NCBI RefSeq assembly: GCF_009208555.1
Contig: NZ_WFLI01000002.1
Location: 62,001-126,000 of the forward strand
Length of the DNA: 64,000 nucleotides
Origin: Janthinobacterium violaceinigrum
Lineage (GTDB): Bacteria > Pseudomonadota > Gammaproteobacteria > Burkholderiales > Burkholderiaceae_D
Reading direction: 5' to 3'
The notes beneath the pieces are model-generated. The model was not told the DNA's origin. It ran no database searches and saw only the letters and a list, made by a program, of their open reading frames with translations. A program made the position numbers and the translations under genes. Below, in pieces: positions 39,799-48,234 of this stretch (position 1 is the first letter of the stretch; every line of letters starts with the position of its first letter).

Positions 39799-39828
39799 AA
39801 AAAGGCGGAACCCCAGTTCCGCCTTTTT
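39799..39828. terminator. Bidirectional terminator between DUF2863 and CYTH genes
   Basis: AAAAAGGCGGAA and TTCCGCCTTTTT pair perfectly over 12 bases with a six-base loop, giving a T-run on each strand. It serves two convergent genes. Confidence 0.9.
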
Positions 39829-39855
39829 CATTTCAACAAGCCTTTTGACGCCTCG

Positions 39856-40320
39856 TCACCACTGTGAAAACGGGTGGCGGATCAGATTCGCATTGTAGTA
39901 GCGCGCATCGCCCGACACTTCCGCGCCGACCCAGTCGGGCTTCTCGAACGGCTGGTCTTCCGAGGCCAGTTCGATCTCGGCCACCACCAGGCCGGCATTG
40001 GCGCCCAGGAACTCGTCGACTTCCCACACCATGCCCGCGTGTTCGATGCGGTGGCGGTATTTTTCGATCAGCGGCTGTTCGCACAGGCCGTCGAGCAGTT
40101 CGGCCGCGTCGGCCAGCGGGATCGGATACTCCCACTCGCCCCGCGTCGCGCCCACGTTCGCGCCCTTGATAGTCAGCATCGCCTGCTCGCCTTCGATGCG
40201 CACGCGCACCACGCGCTCGCGCGCCGACGACAGATAGCCCTGGCGCAGCAGCACCGCCTGCCCCAGGCCGCGCCAGGCGTCGCCGGCCAGCAGGAATTTA
40301 CGCTCGATCTCGATACCCAT
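39856..40320 (-). CDS. CYTH-domain protein (triphosphate tunnel metalloenzyme family)
   Basis: A 154-residue CYTH-fold protein. The N-terminal MGIEIERKFLL carries the ExExK signature that binds metal and triphosphate, and basic residues on later strands (RVVRVRIEGEQAMLTIKG, EKYRHRIEH) line the tunnel, followed by EIELASEDQPFEKPDWVGAEVS-type sequence. Members include inorganic tripolyphosphatases, thiamine triphosphatases and class IV adenylate cyclases; a tripolyphosphatase is the most common bacterial activity. The start MGIEIERK is preferred to one two codons earlier. It lies 12 bases after the carboxypeptidase gene, so they are probably cotranscribed. Confidence 0.9.
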   Translation of the reverse strand: MGIEIERKFLLAGDAWRGLGQAVLLRQGYLSSARERVVRVRIEGEQAMLTIKGANVGATRGEWEYPIPLADAAELLDGLCEQPLIEKYRHRIEHAGMVWEVDEFLGANAGLVVAEIELASEDQPFEKPDWVGAEVSGDARYYNANLIRHPFSQW

Positions 40321-40332
40321 GAACAACGCCGA

Positions 40333-41454
40333 TCAGTCCAGCGACAGCAGGATAGGCTGCAGCATGGCCGCGCCCAGGGCCGCGCTGCGCGCGCCGTTCC
40401 AGCCGACGGCCGGATCCGGCAAGTCCGCGTTTTCCTTGAACGGCATTTCCAGGGTCAGCGCCAGGCAGCCGAAGTGGTGGCCGATGTATTTCGACGCCAG
40501 GGTCAGCATGTCGGACTTGTACTTGCTGGCCGCGTAGCCGAACTTGTCCTGGAAGTCGGGGCTGGCCTGCTTGTAGCGCTCGATGAAGGCCTTCTGGTGC
40601 GCCGCTTGCTCTGGCGTAAAGTTTTCCAGCATTTCGTTGCCGGCCACAAAGTTGTACGGCAGCGCTTCATCGCCGTGGATGTCGAAGAACATGTCGACGC
40701 CCGTTTCGTGGATCTTGTTTTTCACGCACAGCACTTCCGGGCTGTTTTCCAGTGTAGGCGTCATCCATTCGCGGTTCAGGTTGGCGCCGGCCGCATTCGT
40801 GCGCAGATTGCCGCGGATGGAGCCGTCCGGATTCATGTTCGGCACGATGTGGAACACGGCGCGCTGCAATAGCTTGCGCGCAATCGGGTTGGCGTCGTCG
40901 AGCAGCGAGTCGATCAGGCCTTCGACGAACCATTCGGCCATCGATTCGCCCGGATGCTGGCGCGCGATGACCCAGATCTTCTTTTCCGCCTGCGGGTTGC
41001 CGATGGTGACCATGTTCATGTCGCGGCCGTCGACCGTGCTGCCCAGGTCGGACACGCGCGCCAGCGGATGCTCGGCCACTTCACCGAGCAGGCGCAAGTG
41101 GCGTTCCCACGAATACGGCTCGAAATAGGCGTAGTACACGCTGTCGAGTTCCGGCGTATGCGAAATCGTCATGACCTGGCCGTCGAACGAGGTCGGCACG
41201 CGGAACCAGTTTTCGCTGTCGTAGCTGGCCACGGCCTGGTAGTCTTCATAGCCGGCCGGATAGGTGGCCTGGCCCGCGTTCAGGAAGCGCATCGTGCACG
41301 CCTGGCCGCGCGCGCCCTGCAGGCGGAAGTGGAACCACTGATGGATGTCGGCGTGGCTATCCTTGCGCAAGTTCAGGTCGATGGCGCCGGCACTGGTGGC
41401 GCTCACCACGTCGATGGCACCCGAGTCGAAGTTCTGGCTGATTTTAATGGTCAT
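40333..41454 (-). CDS. M14-family zinc carboxypeptidase (cytosolic carboxypeptidase-like)
   Basis: A 373-residue metallocarboxypeptidase of the M14 family, most like the cytosolic carboxypeptidase/AGBL branch. An N-terminal beta-sandwich (about 1-120, FDSGAIDVVSATSAGAIDL and WFHFRLQGARGQACTMRFLN) is the extra domain of that branch. The catalytic domain has the zinc motif RQHPGESMAEW (HxxE), the third ligand in FFDIHGDE, substrate Arg/Asn in NMNPDGSIRGNLRTNAAGANLNREW, and the catalytic Glu in LTLEMPFKE. No signal peptide. Substrate unknown. Confidence 0.92.
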   Translation of the reverse strand: MTIKISQNFDSGAIDVVSATSAGAIDLNLRKDSHADIHQWFHFRLQGARGQACTMRFLNAGQATYPAGYEDYQAVASYDSENWFRVPTSFDGQVMTISHTPELDSVYYAYFEPYSWERHLRLLGEVAEHPLARVSDLGSTVDGRDMNMVTIGNPQAEKKIWVIARQHPGESMAEWFVEGLIDSLLDDANPIARKLLQRAVFHIVPNMNPDGSIRGNLRTNAAGANLNREWMTPTLENSPEVLCVKNKIHETGVDMFFDIHGDEALPYNFVAGNEMLENFTPEQAAHQKAFIERYKQASPDFQDKFGYAASKYKSDMLTLASKYIGHHFGCLALTLEMPFKENADLPDPAVGWNGARSAALGAAMLQPILLSLD

Positions 41455-41755
41455 GTAATGATCCCGTCCAATGTAAGTGTTCCGGCGTTGCCTCGTGGGC
41501 TGCCGCCGTTGCGCTAAAAAACGCAGTGTAAGCTATCCCGCTATTTTCCGCCCTTTGGCCCCATTCGCAAAGCCTGGCCGGGCAATTTATGCACCAATCC
41601 GGGGCATCGATGGAAAAGCGCCGGGCAAAAACACGAAAAATCGGCCAGCTGTCGCATCGACCGGACAAAAAACTGAATTGTAACAATGCCAGACACATTG
41701 GCGGCCCATCGCCGCCCTATAATTCTTGCTTTCATAGAGTCGCCAGGAAAGAGTC
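41455..41755. promoter_or_regulatory. Divergent region between carboxypeptidase and TetR genes
   Basis: A 301-base region. It holds an 11-base palindrome ATTGTAACAAT at 41677-41687 and a consensus TATAAT at 41718-41723 serving the TetR gene. The remainder is ordinary sequence with no recognised coding frame. Confidence 0.4.
41718..41723 (+). promoter_or_regulatory. TATAAT -10 element for the TetR-family gene
   Basis: A consensus -10 hexamer lies 32 bases before the GTG start. The best -35 candidate, TTGGCG at 41698, leaves only 14 bases, so the -35 is uncertain. Confidence 0.4.
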
Positions 41756-42418
41756 GTGGACAAGAAGTTAACTAACATACAGGAAAGAAAGTTACGCGAA
41801 GCTCAGGCGCGGCGCGAGCACATCATCGACGTCGTCAAAGACCTCATCAAGAAGGGTGGCGCGCGCGCCGTCTCCATCCGCAAGGTGGCCGAAGCGGCCG
41901 GATTTTCCACCACCGTCGTGTACGCCCTGTTCCGCGACAAGGCCACCCTGATCGCCCAGGCCATGGACAAGGACTTGCTGGAACTGGTGCGCGCCATGCG
42001 CGCTGCCTGCGCCACCAGCGACGATCCGTGGCAGCGCATCGCCCTGGTCGGCCGCGCCTACATCGAGTACGGATTCCAGCATCCTGACGAGTATTCGCTG
42101 ATCTTCATGGAACTGCGTCCCCATGCGGAAATCGACGCGGCCCTGGTCGAACATGGCAATATCGAGCAAGACCCGTACGCGTATGCCTTGCACCTGTTCA
42201 AGGAACTGGCACAGGCGGGCCAGGTACGCCAGGACGAGCCGACGCTGCACACGATGACGCAGATCTTCTGGCAATCGCTGCACGGCCTCGTGTCGCTGCG
42301 CATCGTCATGGATGCGGACGACCCATGGACGCCGCACCCGGAAATGAACGCGCATATCGACGACCTGCTGGCTGTCGTCACGGCAGGCATCCGCCTGCGC
42401 TTTGCGCCAGCTGTCTGA
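41756..42418 (+). CDS. TetR/AcrR-family transcriptional regulator
   Basis: A 220-residue regulator. The N-terminal helix-turn-helix reads REHIIDVVKDLIKKGGARAVSIRKVAEAAGFSTTVVYALFRDKATLIAQAM (about 20-70). The C-terminal ligand domain (about 80-215) has the WQRIALVGRAYIEYGFQHPDEYSLIFMEL pattern of the TetR_C_33/WHG-type group. The start is GTG with AGGAAAG six bases upstream. It is divergent from the carboxypeptidase-CYTH pair. A palindrome ATTGTAACAAT 69 bases upstream may be its operator. Confidence 0.9.
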   Translation: MDKKLTNIQERKLREAQARREHIIDVVKDLIKKGGARAVSIRKVAEAAGFSTTVVYALFRDKATLIAQAMDKDLLELVRAMRAACATSDDPWQRIALVGRAYIEYGFQHPDEYSLIFMELRPHAEIDAALVEHGNIEQDPYAYALHLFKELAQAGQVRQDEPTLHTMTQIFWQSLHGLVSLRIVMDADDPWTPHPEMNAHIDDLLAVVTAGIRLRFAPAV

Positions 42419-42514
42419 CGTTTGATCCGGCGCAAACCGCGCCGGCGCCAAAAGCGGACAGTGGAGTGAAGCCGCCTGCGCTGGTGCAGCGCGGCTGGCG
42501 CGAAGGAGCGTGAG

Positions 42515-42886
42515 ATGAACGAAGCCTATGCCACGGACCGGCTTGACAAACAGCAAAGCGCGCACAATGCTGTCCGTATGGAAGCGCGGCTGACAAAACT
42601 GGAAACGGACCGGGAACACGACCGGCAATGGTTCAAGACCCTGGAACAGCGCCTGGGCGACGGCCTCGACAATGTACGCACGGAGCTGCGCGACGAATCG
42701 CAGCTGCTGCGCGCCGACCTGACGCAGTTTCGCGGCGATCTGCGCGGCGACTGCCACGCCCTGCGCACGGAACTGGGCGACATCCGCAAGCACATGCACA
42801 CCCATTTCCTGTGGTTCATGGGCATCCAGGCCACCACCACGTTTGCCCTGCTGGGCCTGGGCGCCAAGGCGCTGCATATGTACTAA
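42515..42886 (+). CDS. Small coiled-coil protein with a C-terminal membrane segment
   Basis: A 123-residue protein. Residues about 18-90 are a highly charged helical stretch with heptad-like spacing (MEARLTKLETDREHDRQWFKTLEQRLGD..., then repeated LRADLTQFRGDLRGD). A single hydrophobic segment (about 96-118, FLWFMGIQATTTFALLGLGA) ends the protein. GAAGGAG lies seven bases before the ATG, a strong site. This is the layout of small tail-anchored proteins of unknown function next to unrelated genes. Confidence 0.75.
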   Translation: MNEAYATDRLDKQQSAHNAVRMEARLTKLETDREHDRQWFKTLEQRLGDGLDNVRTELRDESQLLRADLTQFRGDLRGDCHALRTELGDIRKHMHTHFLWFMGIQATTTFALLGLGAKALHMY

Positions 42887-42892
42887 GCAATA

Positions 42893-42940
42893 AAAAAGGC
42901 AGGCGCGGTGCTGCACCGCCCTGCCCGTCCTGCCTCTTTT
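42893..42940 (-). terminator. Terminator of the CoA-transferase gene
   Basis: GGCAGG pairs with CCTGCC and, inside it, GCGGTG pairs with CACCGC around a CTG loop, with one bulged C (42899-42926). On the minus strand it is followed by a T-run; on the plus strand a CTCTTTTT follows at about 42934, so it may work for both converging genes. Confidence 0.75.
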
Positions 42941-42955
42941 TGCGCTGACGCGCGC

Positions 42956-44452
42956 TTACTGTGCTGCCAGCATGCTCTGCGTTTCCTGGTAGCGCGTATG
43001 CCACGACAGCGCCTCTTGCAGGATATGCGGCGTGTGGCCGCCGCGCTGGCATGCCGCATCGTAATAGGCACGCAGCTGTGCGCGGTAGTCGGGATGCGTG
43101 CAACGCTCGATGATCAGCGGCGCCCGTTCACGCGGCGCCAGGCCGCGCAAGTCCGCATAACCCCATTCCGTCACCAGCACGTCGACGTCATGCTCCGTAT
43201 GGTCCACATGCGAGACCATCGGCACGACGCTGGAAATGCGCCCGCCCTTGGCCGCCGATTTCGACACGAACATCGACACTTGCCCATTGCGCGCAAAGTC
43301 GCCCGAGCCGCCGATGCCGTTCATCATGTGCGTGCCGCACACGTGCGTGGAATTAACGTTGCCGTAGATGTCGAACTCGAGCGCCGTGTTCAGCGCGATA
43401 ATGCCCAGGCGGCGCACGATCTCGGGATGGTTGCTGATCTCTTGCGGGCGCAGCACGATCTTCGAACGATAATGGTCGATATTGTCCATCAGCTTCTGGT
43501 GCACGGCGGCCGACAGGGTAATCGACGAAGCCGACGCGAACGCCAGCTGGCCAGAATCGAGCAGCTCGATGGCGCTGTCCTGCAGCACTTCCGAATACAT
43601 GGTCATATTGCTGAAAGGCGAGCCGATCAGGCCATGCAGCACGGCGTTGGCGATGGTACCGATGCCTGCCTGCAGCGGCAGCAATTCCGGCCCCATGCGC
43701 CCGGCCGCCACTTCGCCCTGCAAAAAGGCGATCACGTGGCCGGCAATCGCCTGCGTTTCCGCGTCGGGCGGCAAGGCGTTCGACGGGCTGTCGGGGCTGT
43801 CCGTGATGACGATGGCGGCGATGCGGGCCGGGTCGATGGCGATGGCCGTGCTGCCCAGGCGCTGGTCGACGCGCGTGAGGGGGATCGGCTCGCGTCCCGG
43901 CAGGGTTTGCGGGATATAAATGTCGTGCAAGCCTTCCAGCGCCAGCGGCGTGGACAGGTTGATTTCGATGATCACTTGCGTGGCTTGCTGGGCGAACGCG
44001 GCAGAATTGCCCACCGACATGGTCGGGATGATGGCGCCCGCGGCCGTGATGGCCGTCGCTTCGATAACGGCGATATCGACGGCGGCCAGGTTGCCCGAAC
44101 GCAGCTGCTCGGCCGTTTCCGACAGATGCTGGTCGATGAACATGACTTCGCCGTCGTTAATCTTGCCGCGCAAGACGGGGTCGACCTGGAACGGCATGCG
44201 GCGCGCCAGCACGCCCGCCTCGGCCATCAGGCCGTCGCTGCCATTGCCCAGCGAAGCGCCCGTGATCAGGGTCAGGCTCAACGGATCTTGCAGGGCGCGC
44301 TCGGCCAATGCGCGCGGCAAGGCCTTGGCGTCGCCGGCACGGGTGAAGCCGCTCATGCCGACACGCATGCCGTTGTGGAATAATTTGGCTGCCTCATCGG
44401 CGCTCATGATTTTGCTGAGCAAGCCTGGGTGGCGGATACGGTCCTCGTACAT
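42956..44452 (-). CDS. Succinyl-CoA:acetate CoA-transferase / acetyl-CoA hydrolase family
   Basis: Class I CoA-transferase of about 498 residues, of the acetyl-CoA hydrolase/transferase (AarC/Cat1/SpcA) group. The covalent catalytic Glu is in SNMTMYSEVLQD (about residue 290). Glycine-rich CoA-binding blocks include GMSGFTRAGDAKALP, GASLGNGSDG and GTHMMNGIGGSGDFARNG. The start MYEDRIRHP follows AGGAGC at six bases; the frame is open 16 codons further. In acetate-using bacteria the enzyme exchanges CoA between succinyl-CoA and acetate. A LysR regulator is transcribed divergently 160 bases away and probably controls it. Confidence 0.9.
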   Translation of the reverse strand: MYEDRIRHPGLLSKIMSADEAAKLFHNGMRVGMSGFTRAGDAKALPRALAERALQDPLSLTLITGASLGNGSDGLMAEAGVLARRMPFQVDPVLRGKINDGEVMFIDQHLSETAEQLRSGNLAAVDIAVIEATAITAAGAIIPTMSVGNSAAFAQQATQVIIEINLSTPLALEGLHDIYIPQTLPGREPIPLTRVDQRLGSTAIAIDPARIAAIVITDSPDSPSNALPPDAETQAIAGHVIAFLQGEVAAGRMGPELLPLQAGIGTIANAVLHGLIGSPFSNMTMYSEVLQDSAIELLDSGQLAFASASSITLSAAVHQKLMDNIDHYRSKIVLRPQEISNHPEIVRRLGIIALNTALEFDIYGNVNSTHVCGTHMMNGIGGSGDFARNGQVSMFVSKSAAKGGRISSVVPMVSHVDHTEHDVDVLVTEWGYADLRGLAPRERAPLIIERCTHPDYRAQLRAYYDAACQRGGHTPHILQEALSWHTRYQETQSMLAAQ

Positions 44453-44612
44453 CGTGATGCTCCTGATCTTCTTAATATTCTCAAACTGGATGGCAGTCAT
44501 ACACCAGCTCCATAAGGGGATTCAGTATAAAATCCTGCTTACATGCATGGCATGAATTAATTTCGCCACATCCAGTCGATATTTTCATGCCCTGCCACTC
44601 CCGAGCACCCTC

Positions 44613-45506
44613 TTGGATATCCGTTCCCTGCGCTATTTCGTGGAAACCGTGCGCCTCTCGAGCTTTACGCAGGCTGCCGAATCGCTGCACCTGACCCAGT
44701 CCACCATCAGCAAGATGGTGCGCCAGCTGGAAGACGAGGTGGGCGCGCAGCTGCTCGTGCGCGACGGGCGCAAGCTGACCCTGACGGACACGGGCCGCAT
44801 CGTCTACCAGCACGGCCAGGAAATGCTGGCCAATATGCGCCAGCTGACCCTGGAAGTGCGCGACACCCAGGCCTTGCAGCGCGGCAGCCTGACGGTGGGC
44901 ATCCCGCCCATGATCAATGTGCTGTTTACGCCCGTATTGAAGGCGTTCCGCGCGCGCCACCCGAACATCAGCCTGACCCTGCAGGAAGACACGGGCCAGC
45001 AGATCGAGCGCAAGGTGGCGGCCGGCGAACTGGAAATCGGCATGACGGTGCTGCCGGCCGATCCGGAACTCGACCTGGTGGCCGTGGCAGTGGCCAGCTA
45101 CCCGATCTGGGCCCTGGCCGAACCGGGCACGTTCCAGAAAGAACGCACGACACTCCCGTTCAAGGCGCTGGCCGACTTGCCGCTGGTGCTGCTGAAAGAT
45201 GATTTCGCCCTCACGCGCAGCCTGCGCCAGCATTTCACGCAAGCGGGCTTCACGCCGATGATCGCGGCGCAGAGCGGCCAGTGGGACTGGCTGGTGGCGA
45301 TGGCGTCGGCGGGCCTGGGCGTGGCCCTGCTGCCCGAGCCGTTCATCAGGCGCCTGGCCGGCGAACCGCTGGATGCGGTGCGCATCGTCGAGCCGGAAGT
45401 GGCGTGGCAGGTGGCGCACATCTGGAGCGGACGCTATCTGTCGCACGCGGCGCGCGCCTGGCTCGAAGTCTGCCAGGACGTGCTGGGCACGCAGTTCGCC
45501 CACTAA
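44613..45506 (+). CDS. LysR-family regulator divergent from the CoA-transferase
   Basis: A 297-residue LysR regulator. The helix-turn-helix is YFVETVRLSSFTQAAESLHLTQSTISKMVRQLEDEVGAQLLVRDGRKLTLTDTG (about 8-62), followed by the substrate-binding domain of the CynR/CbbR-like type. The start is TTG (MDIRSLRYF), and the ribosome binding site is poor. Divergent placement makes the CoA-transferase gene its likely target. It ends at a bidirectional terminator. Confidence 0.9.
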   Translation: MDIRSLRYFVETVRLSSFTQAAESLHLTQSTISKMVRQLEDEVGAQLLVRDGRKLTLTDTGRIVYQHGQEMLANMRQLTLEVRDTQALQRGSLTVGIPPMINVLFTPVLKAFRARHPNISLTLQEDTGQQIERKVAAGELEIGMTVLPADPELDLVAVAVASYPIWALAEPGTFQKERTTLPFKALADLPLVLLKDDFALTRSLRQHFTQAGFTPMIAAQSGQWDWLVAMASAGLGVALLPEPFIRRLAGEPLDAVRIVEPEVAWQVAHIWSGRYLSHAARAWLEVCQDVLGTQFAH

Positions 45507-45510
45507 CCAA

Positions 45511-45540
45511 AAAAAAGGGTGGCCGCAGCCCCCCTTTTTA
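45511..45540. terminator. Bidirectional terminator between LysR and the sugar transporter
   Basis: AAAAAGGG pairs with CCCTTTTT, then after a T/C mismatch GGC pairs with GCC around a CGCA loop. It gives T-runs on both strands between converging genes. Confidence 0.8.
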
Positions 45541-45560
45541 TTTACCGCACGGCACCGCGC

Positions 45561-46865
45561 TTATTTGGCGGCGTCGTCCTTGTACATGCTGGCGTACTTC
45601 CAGCCGAAGTACAGAATGAAGGTGTAGCACAGGGCCGGCACGAGGAAGGACAGTTGCAGGTTGATGTGGTCGGCCAGGAAGCCCTGGATGAACGGCACGA
45701 TGGCGCCGCCGACGATGGCCATGCACAGGATGCCGGAACCTTGCCCCGTTTGCGCGCCCAGCTTGTTCAGGGCCATGCTGAAGATGGTCGGGAACATGAC
45801 GGAGTTGAACAGGCCCACGGCGATCAATGCCCACATGGCCGTGTGACCGCTGGAGAATACGGCAACGAGGATCAGCGCGATGACGACGGCAGCGTTGAAG
45901 GCCAGGGTCTTGCCCGGGCTGACATAGCGCATCACGGCAAAGCCGACGAAGCGGCCCAGCATGGCGCCACCCCAGTAGTAGCTGACGAAATAGGCGGCGT
46001 CGGCGTGGCTGAGGCCCGCGATATGGCTCTCGCCCAGGAAGTTGATCAGGAAGCTGCCGATGCTCACTTCACCGCCCACATACAGGAAGATGGCCAGCGC
46101 GCCCAGCACCAGGTGGCGGTGCGACCAGATCGAGACCTTGTTGCCGTCCTGCGCCAGGGCCGCCGCATCGTCCGCATGCGAAATCTTCGGCAATTTTGCC
46201 AGCGCAAACAGCACGGCCAGGATCACCAGGGTCGCGGCCAGCACCAGGTAGGGGCCTTGCACGGAAGCGGCTTCCTTGGCGCGGTAGGCCAGTTGCTCGG
46301 CCGCCGGCAGCAGGTCGAACTGCTGTACCGTCAGCACGGTGCCCGACAGGATCAGCATGCCGCCCAGCGCAGGCGCCACGGTGGTGCCCAGCGCATTGAA
46401 CGCTTGCGTCAGGGTCAATCGGCTCGACGCCGTCTGCGGGTCGCCCAGTTCCGTCACATACGGATTGGCCGCCACCTGCAGCACGGTAATGCCGGCCGCC
46501 AGGATGAAGAAGGACAAGAGGAACAGCGCATAGCTGCCCGTGGACGCGGGATAGAACATGGCGCAGCCGGCGGCCGCGATCAGCAGGCCCGCGACGACGC
46601 CGCGCTGGTAGCCGATTTTCTTGATCAGCATGCCGGCCGGCAGCGAGACGATGGCGTAGGCGCCAAAGAAGCAGAACTGCACCAGCATCGCCTGGACATA
46701 GGTCAAGGTGTAGATCGAGCGCAGATGGGGAATCAGCACATCATTGAGCGAGGTCAGCAGCCCCCACATGAAAAACAGGACCGTGACAATGATCAGGGCG
46801 CCTGTATTGTTTTGCGTGCCGGCCCGTGCGGACGGTACGCCCTGGCCTTGCTTTACGTATTCCAT
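45561..46865 (-). CDS. Sugar:H+ symporter of the FucP/GluP MFS family
   Basis: A 434-residue, 12-helix major facilitator of the fucose/glucose-galactose symporter family, whose members import fucose, glucose/galactose or N-acetylglucosamine. The family signatures are [19 protein letters not shown] in helix 1, [29 protein letters not shown], and [18 protein letters not shown] with the conserved Asn-Pro. The start MEYVKQG follows GGAGAAGG. A perfect GTAGTAAAACTAC palindrome about 260 bases upstream resembles HexR sites of glucose catabolism, which would favour a glucose-type substrate. Confidence 0.9.
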   Translation of the reverse strand: MEYVKQGQGVPSARAGTQNNTGALIIVTVLFFMWGLLTSLNDVLIPHLRSIYTLTYVQAMLVQFCFFGAYAIVSLPAGMLIKKIGYQRGVVAGLLIAAAGCAMFYPASTGSYALFLLSFFILAAGITVLQVAANPYVTELGDPQTASSRLTLTQAFNALGTTVAPALGGMLILSGTVLTVQQFDLLPAAEQLAYRAKEAASVQGPYLVLAATLVILAVLFALAKLPKISHADDAAALAQDGNKVSIWSHRHLVLGALAIFLYVGGEVSIGSFLINFLGESHIAGLSHADAAYFVSYYWGGAMLGRFVGFAVMRYVSPGKTLAFNAAVVIALILVAVFSSGHTAMWALIAVGLFNSVMFPTIFSMALNKLGAQTGQGSGILCMAIVGGAIVPFIQGFLADHINLQLSFLVPALCYTFILYFGWKYASMYKDDAAK

Positions 46866-47301
46866 ACCTTCTCCATTTTTCAATTCCAAGTTGATCTTGC
46901 CAGGCATGGAAGCGATTCCACCCGGGCAGCACCAGGCGCGCAAGATGCACGCAGATATCAGCGTGGGCCATGACTGCCATCAACGATACGGGGGGCAGGC
47001 ATGGCACATTTTGCGCGCGGCAGGCACACGGCCGACCGTTTCTCGTCAGAACGATGTCTTGCGGGCGCGGCACGTCTGCGGGCTGCGTCTGAAAACAACA
47101 TCCAGGATAAAACAGTCTTGTAGTAAAACTACGATACTGCGCCGGCATTATGCCTTAAAGCCCCGTATTGCGCAGCTTTCCCGCCTGTTATTTCAAAATT
47201 GAATAGCTGACATTTGAAATCAAAAGTAGCCTTATAACTTGGAATCGCTATACTTATATTGCAGTGCAGCACAACGCGGCACACCACACAAGGAGTCTTC
47301 C
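46866..47301. promoter_or_regulatory. Region between the sugar transporter and DUF3563 genes
   Basis: A 436-base divergent gap. It contains the HexR-like palindrome at 47119-47133. It is AT-rich between about 47100 and 47265, where -10-like TATACT and TATATT (47249-47260) precede the DUF3563 gene. Frames through it lack coding character. Confidence 0.45.
47119..47133. promoter_or_regulatory. HexR-like operator upstream of the sugar transporter
   Basis: TGTAGTAAAACTACG contains a perfect 13-base palindrome GTAGT-AAA-ACTAC and fits the general form of RpiR-family HexR sites (TTGT, seven bases, then ACAA-like). Only the last arm base departs. Assigned by eye. Confidence 0.45.
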
Positions 47302-47535
47302 ATGTCTACCGCATTTAGCTATCACACCACGCAAAACAACAACATCGTCGCTACCCTGGTCCACGCCGCCAAGCGCGTCGGCGCCTGGCTGAACCAAAGC
47401 AGCGACCGCCGCGAACGCGCCTATGAAGAAGCGTACCTGGCCGAATCGACCGACCGCTACGACCTGGAATACCGCATGCGCGAACTGGCCCGCGCCAACC
47501 CGCAGCCAAGCTGGATGAGCGGCCTGAGCCGTTAA
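47302..47535 (+). CDS. DUF3563-like small protein
   Basis: A 77-residue protein. The C-terminal EEAYLAESTDRYDLEYRMRELAR matches the DUF3563 pattern seen in many Burkholderiales small proteins. The start MSTAFSYHTT follows AAGGAG at six bases, the strongest site here; the open frame extends 21 codons upstream. Function unknown. It is alone, with its own AT-rich promoter region. Confidence 0.8.
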   Translation: MSTAFSYHTTQNNNIVATLVHAAKRVGAWLNQSSDRRERAYEEAYLAESTDRYDLEYRMRELARANPQPSWMSGLSR

Positions 47536-47597
47536 TAGCACCGCAGTACCCAGCCCCGCATTGCAGCCCCTCATCGGCTGTTGCAGCATCGATAGCA

Positions 47598-47632
47598 CCA
47601 TCCTGCTCGCCTTGCGCTTGAGCACAGGATGG
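47598..47632 (+). promoter_or_regulatory. Hairpin just upstream of the FMN reductase
   Basis: CCATCCTG (47598-47605) and CAGGATGG (47625-47632) pair exactly, with CTC/GAG extending the stem inward. An ATG at 47629 lies in the stem, which favours the ATG at 47647 as the gene's start. It may be a leftover terminator of DUF3563 or a leader structure. Confidence 0.4.
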
Positions 47633-47646
47633 GCTATACAGACGGG

Positions 47647-48174
47647 ATGCAAACACCCATTACCATCCTCGCCATCGCCGGCAGCCTGCGCGCCGCCTCG
47701 CTGAACACGGCCCTGCTGCACGCCATTGCCGGGCTTGCCCCCGCGCCATTCGATATCCGCATCTATCAGGGACTCGGTGACTTACCGCTATTCAATCCCG
47801 ACCTCGACGCCGACAGCCTGCCGTCCGTGACGGGCCTGCGCGACGCCATCCTGGCAGCCGACGTGCTGATGCTGGCCAGTCCCGAATACGCGCATGGCGT
47901 GAGCGGCCCCATGAAGAACGCGCTGGACTGGATGGTGGGAAATGAGTCATTCATCGACAAGCCGCTGGTGCTGCTGAACGCCTCGCCGCGCGCCACGCAT
48001 GCGCAGGCGGCCCTGCGCGAAACGGTGCGCACCATGTCGGCGCGCCTGATCGACGAGGCCTGCATCAGTCTGCCTCTACTGGGCTCGGGACTCGATGCGG
48101 ACGGCATCGCCGCGGACCCGGCATTGCGCCGGGCCATCCTCGCCATGTTGCAGTGCATCAGGTTATTTTCATGA
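47647..48174 (+). CDS. NADPH-dependent FMN reductase family protein
   Basis: A 175-residue flavodoxin-like reductase of the NADPH-dependent FMN/azoreductase group. The phosphate-binding loop AIAGSLRAASLN follows the first strand, and ASPEYAHGVSGPMKNALDWMVG is the family signature for flavin binding and dimer contacts. The start MQTPITIL is preferred because the earlier ATG lies inside a hairpin stem. It converges with the lactate permease gene. Substrate unknown. Confidence 0.9.
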   Translation: MQTPITILAIAGSLRAASLNTALLHAIAGLAPAPFDIRIYQGLGDLPLFNPDLDADSLPSVTGLRDAILAADVLMLASPEYAHGVSGPMKNALDWMVGNESFIDKPLVLLNASPRATHAQAALRETVRTMSARLIDEACISLPLLGSGLDADGIAADPALRRAILAMLQCIRLFS

Positions 48175-48234
48175 CCCTTTGCACGTTTCACTAGCATTTC
48201 ATCTAGTTTTACTACGTACTTCTACGCAAGGACC

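Noticed and set aside
41677..41687. ATTGTAACAAT palindrome as an operator of the TetR regulator
   Set aside because: Eleven bases of simple AT-rich symmetry could arise by chance; mentioned with the intergenic region but not claimed as a separate site.
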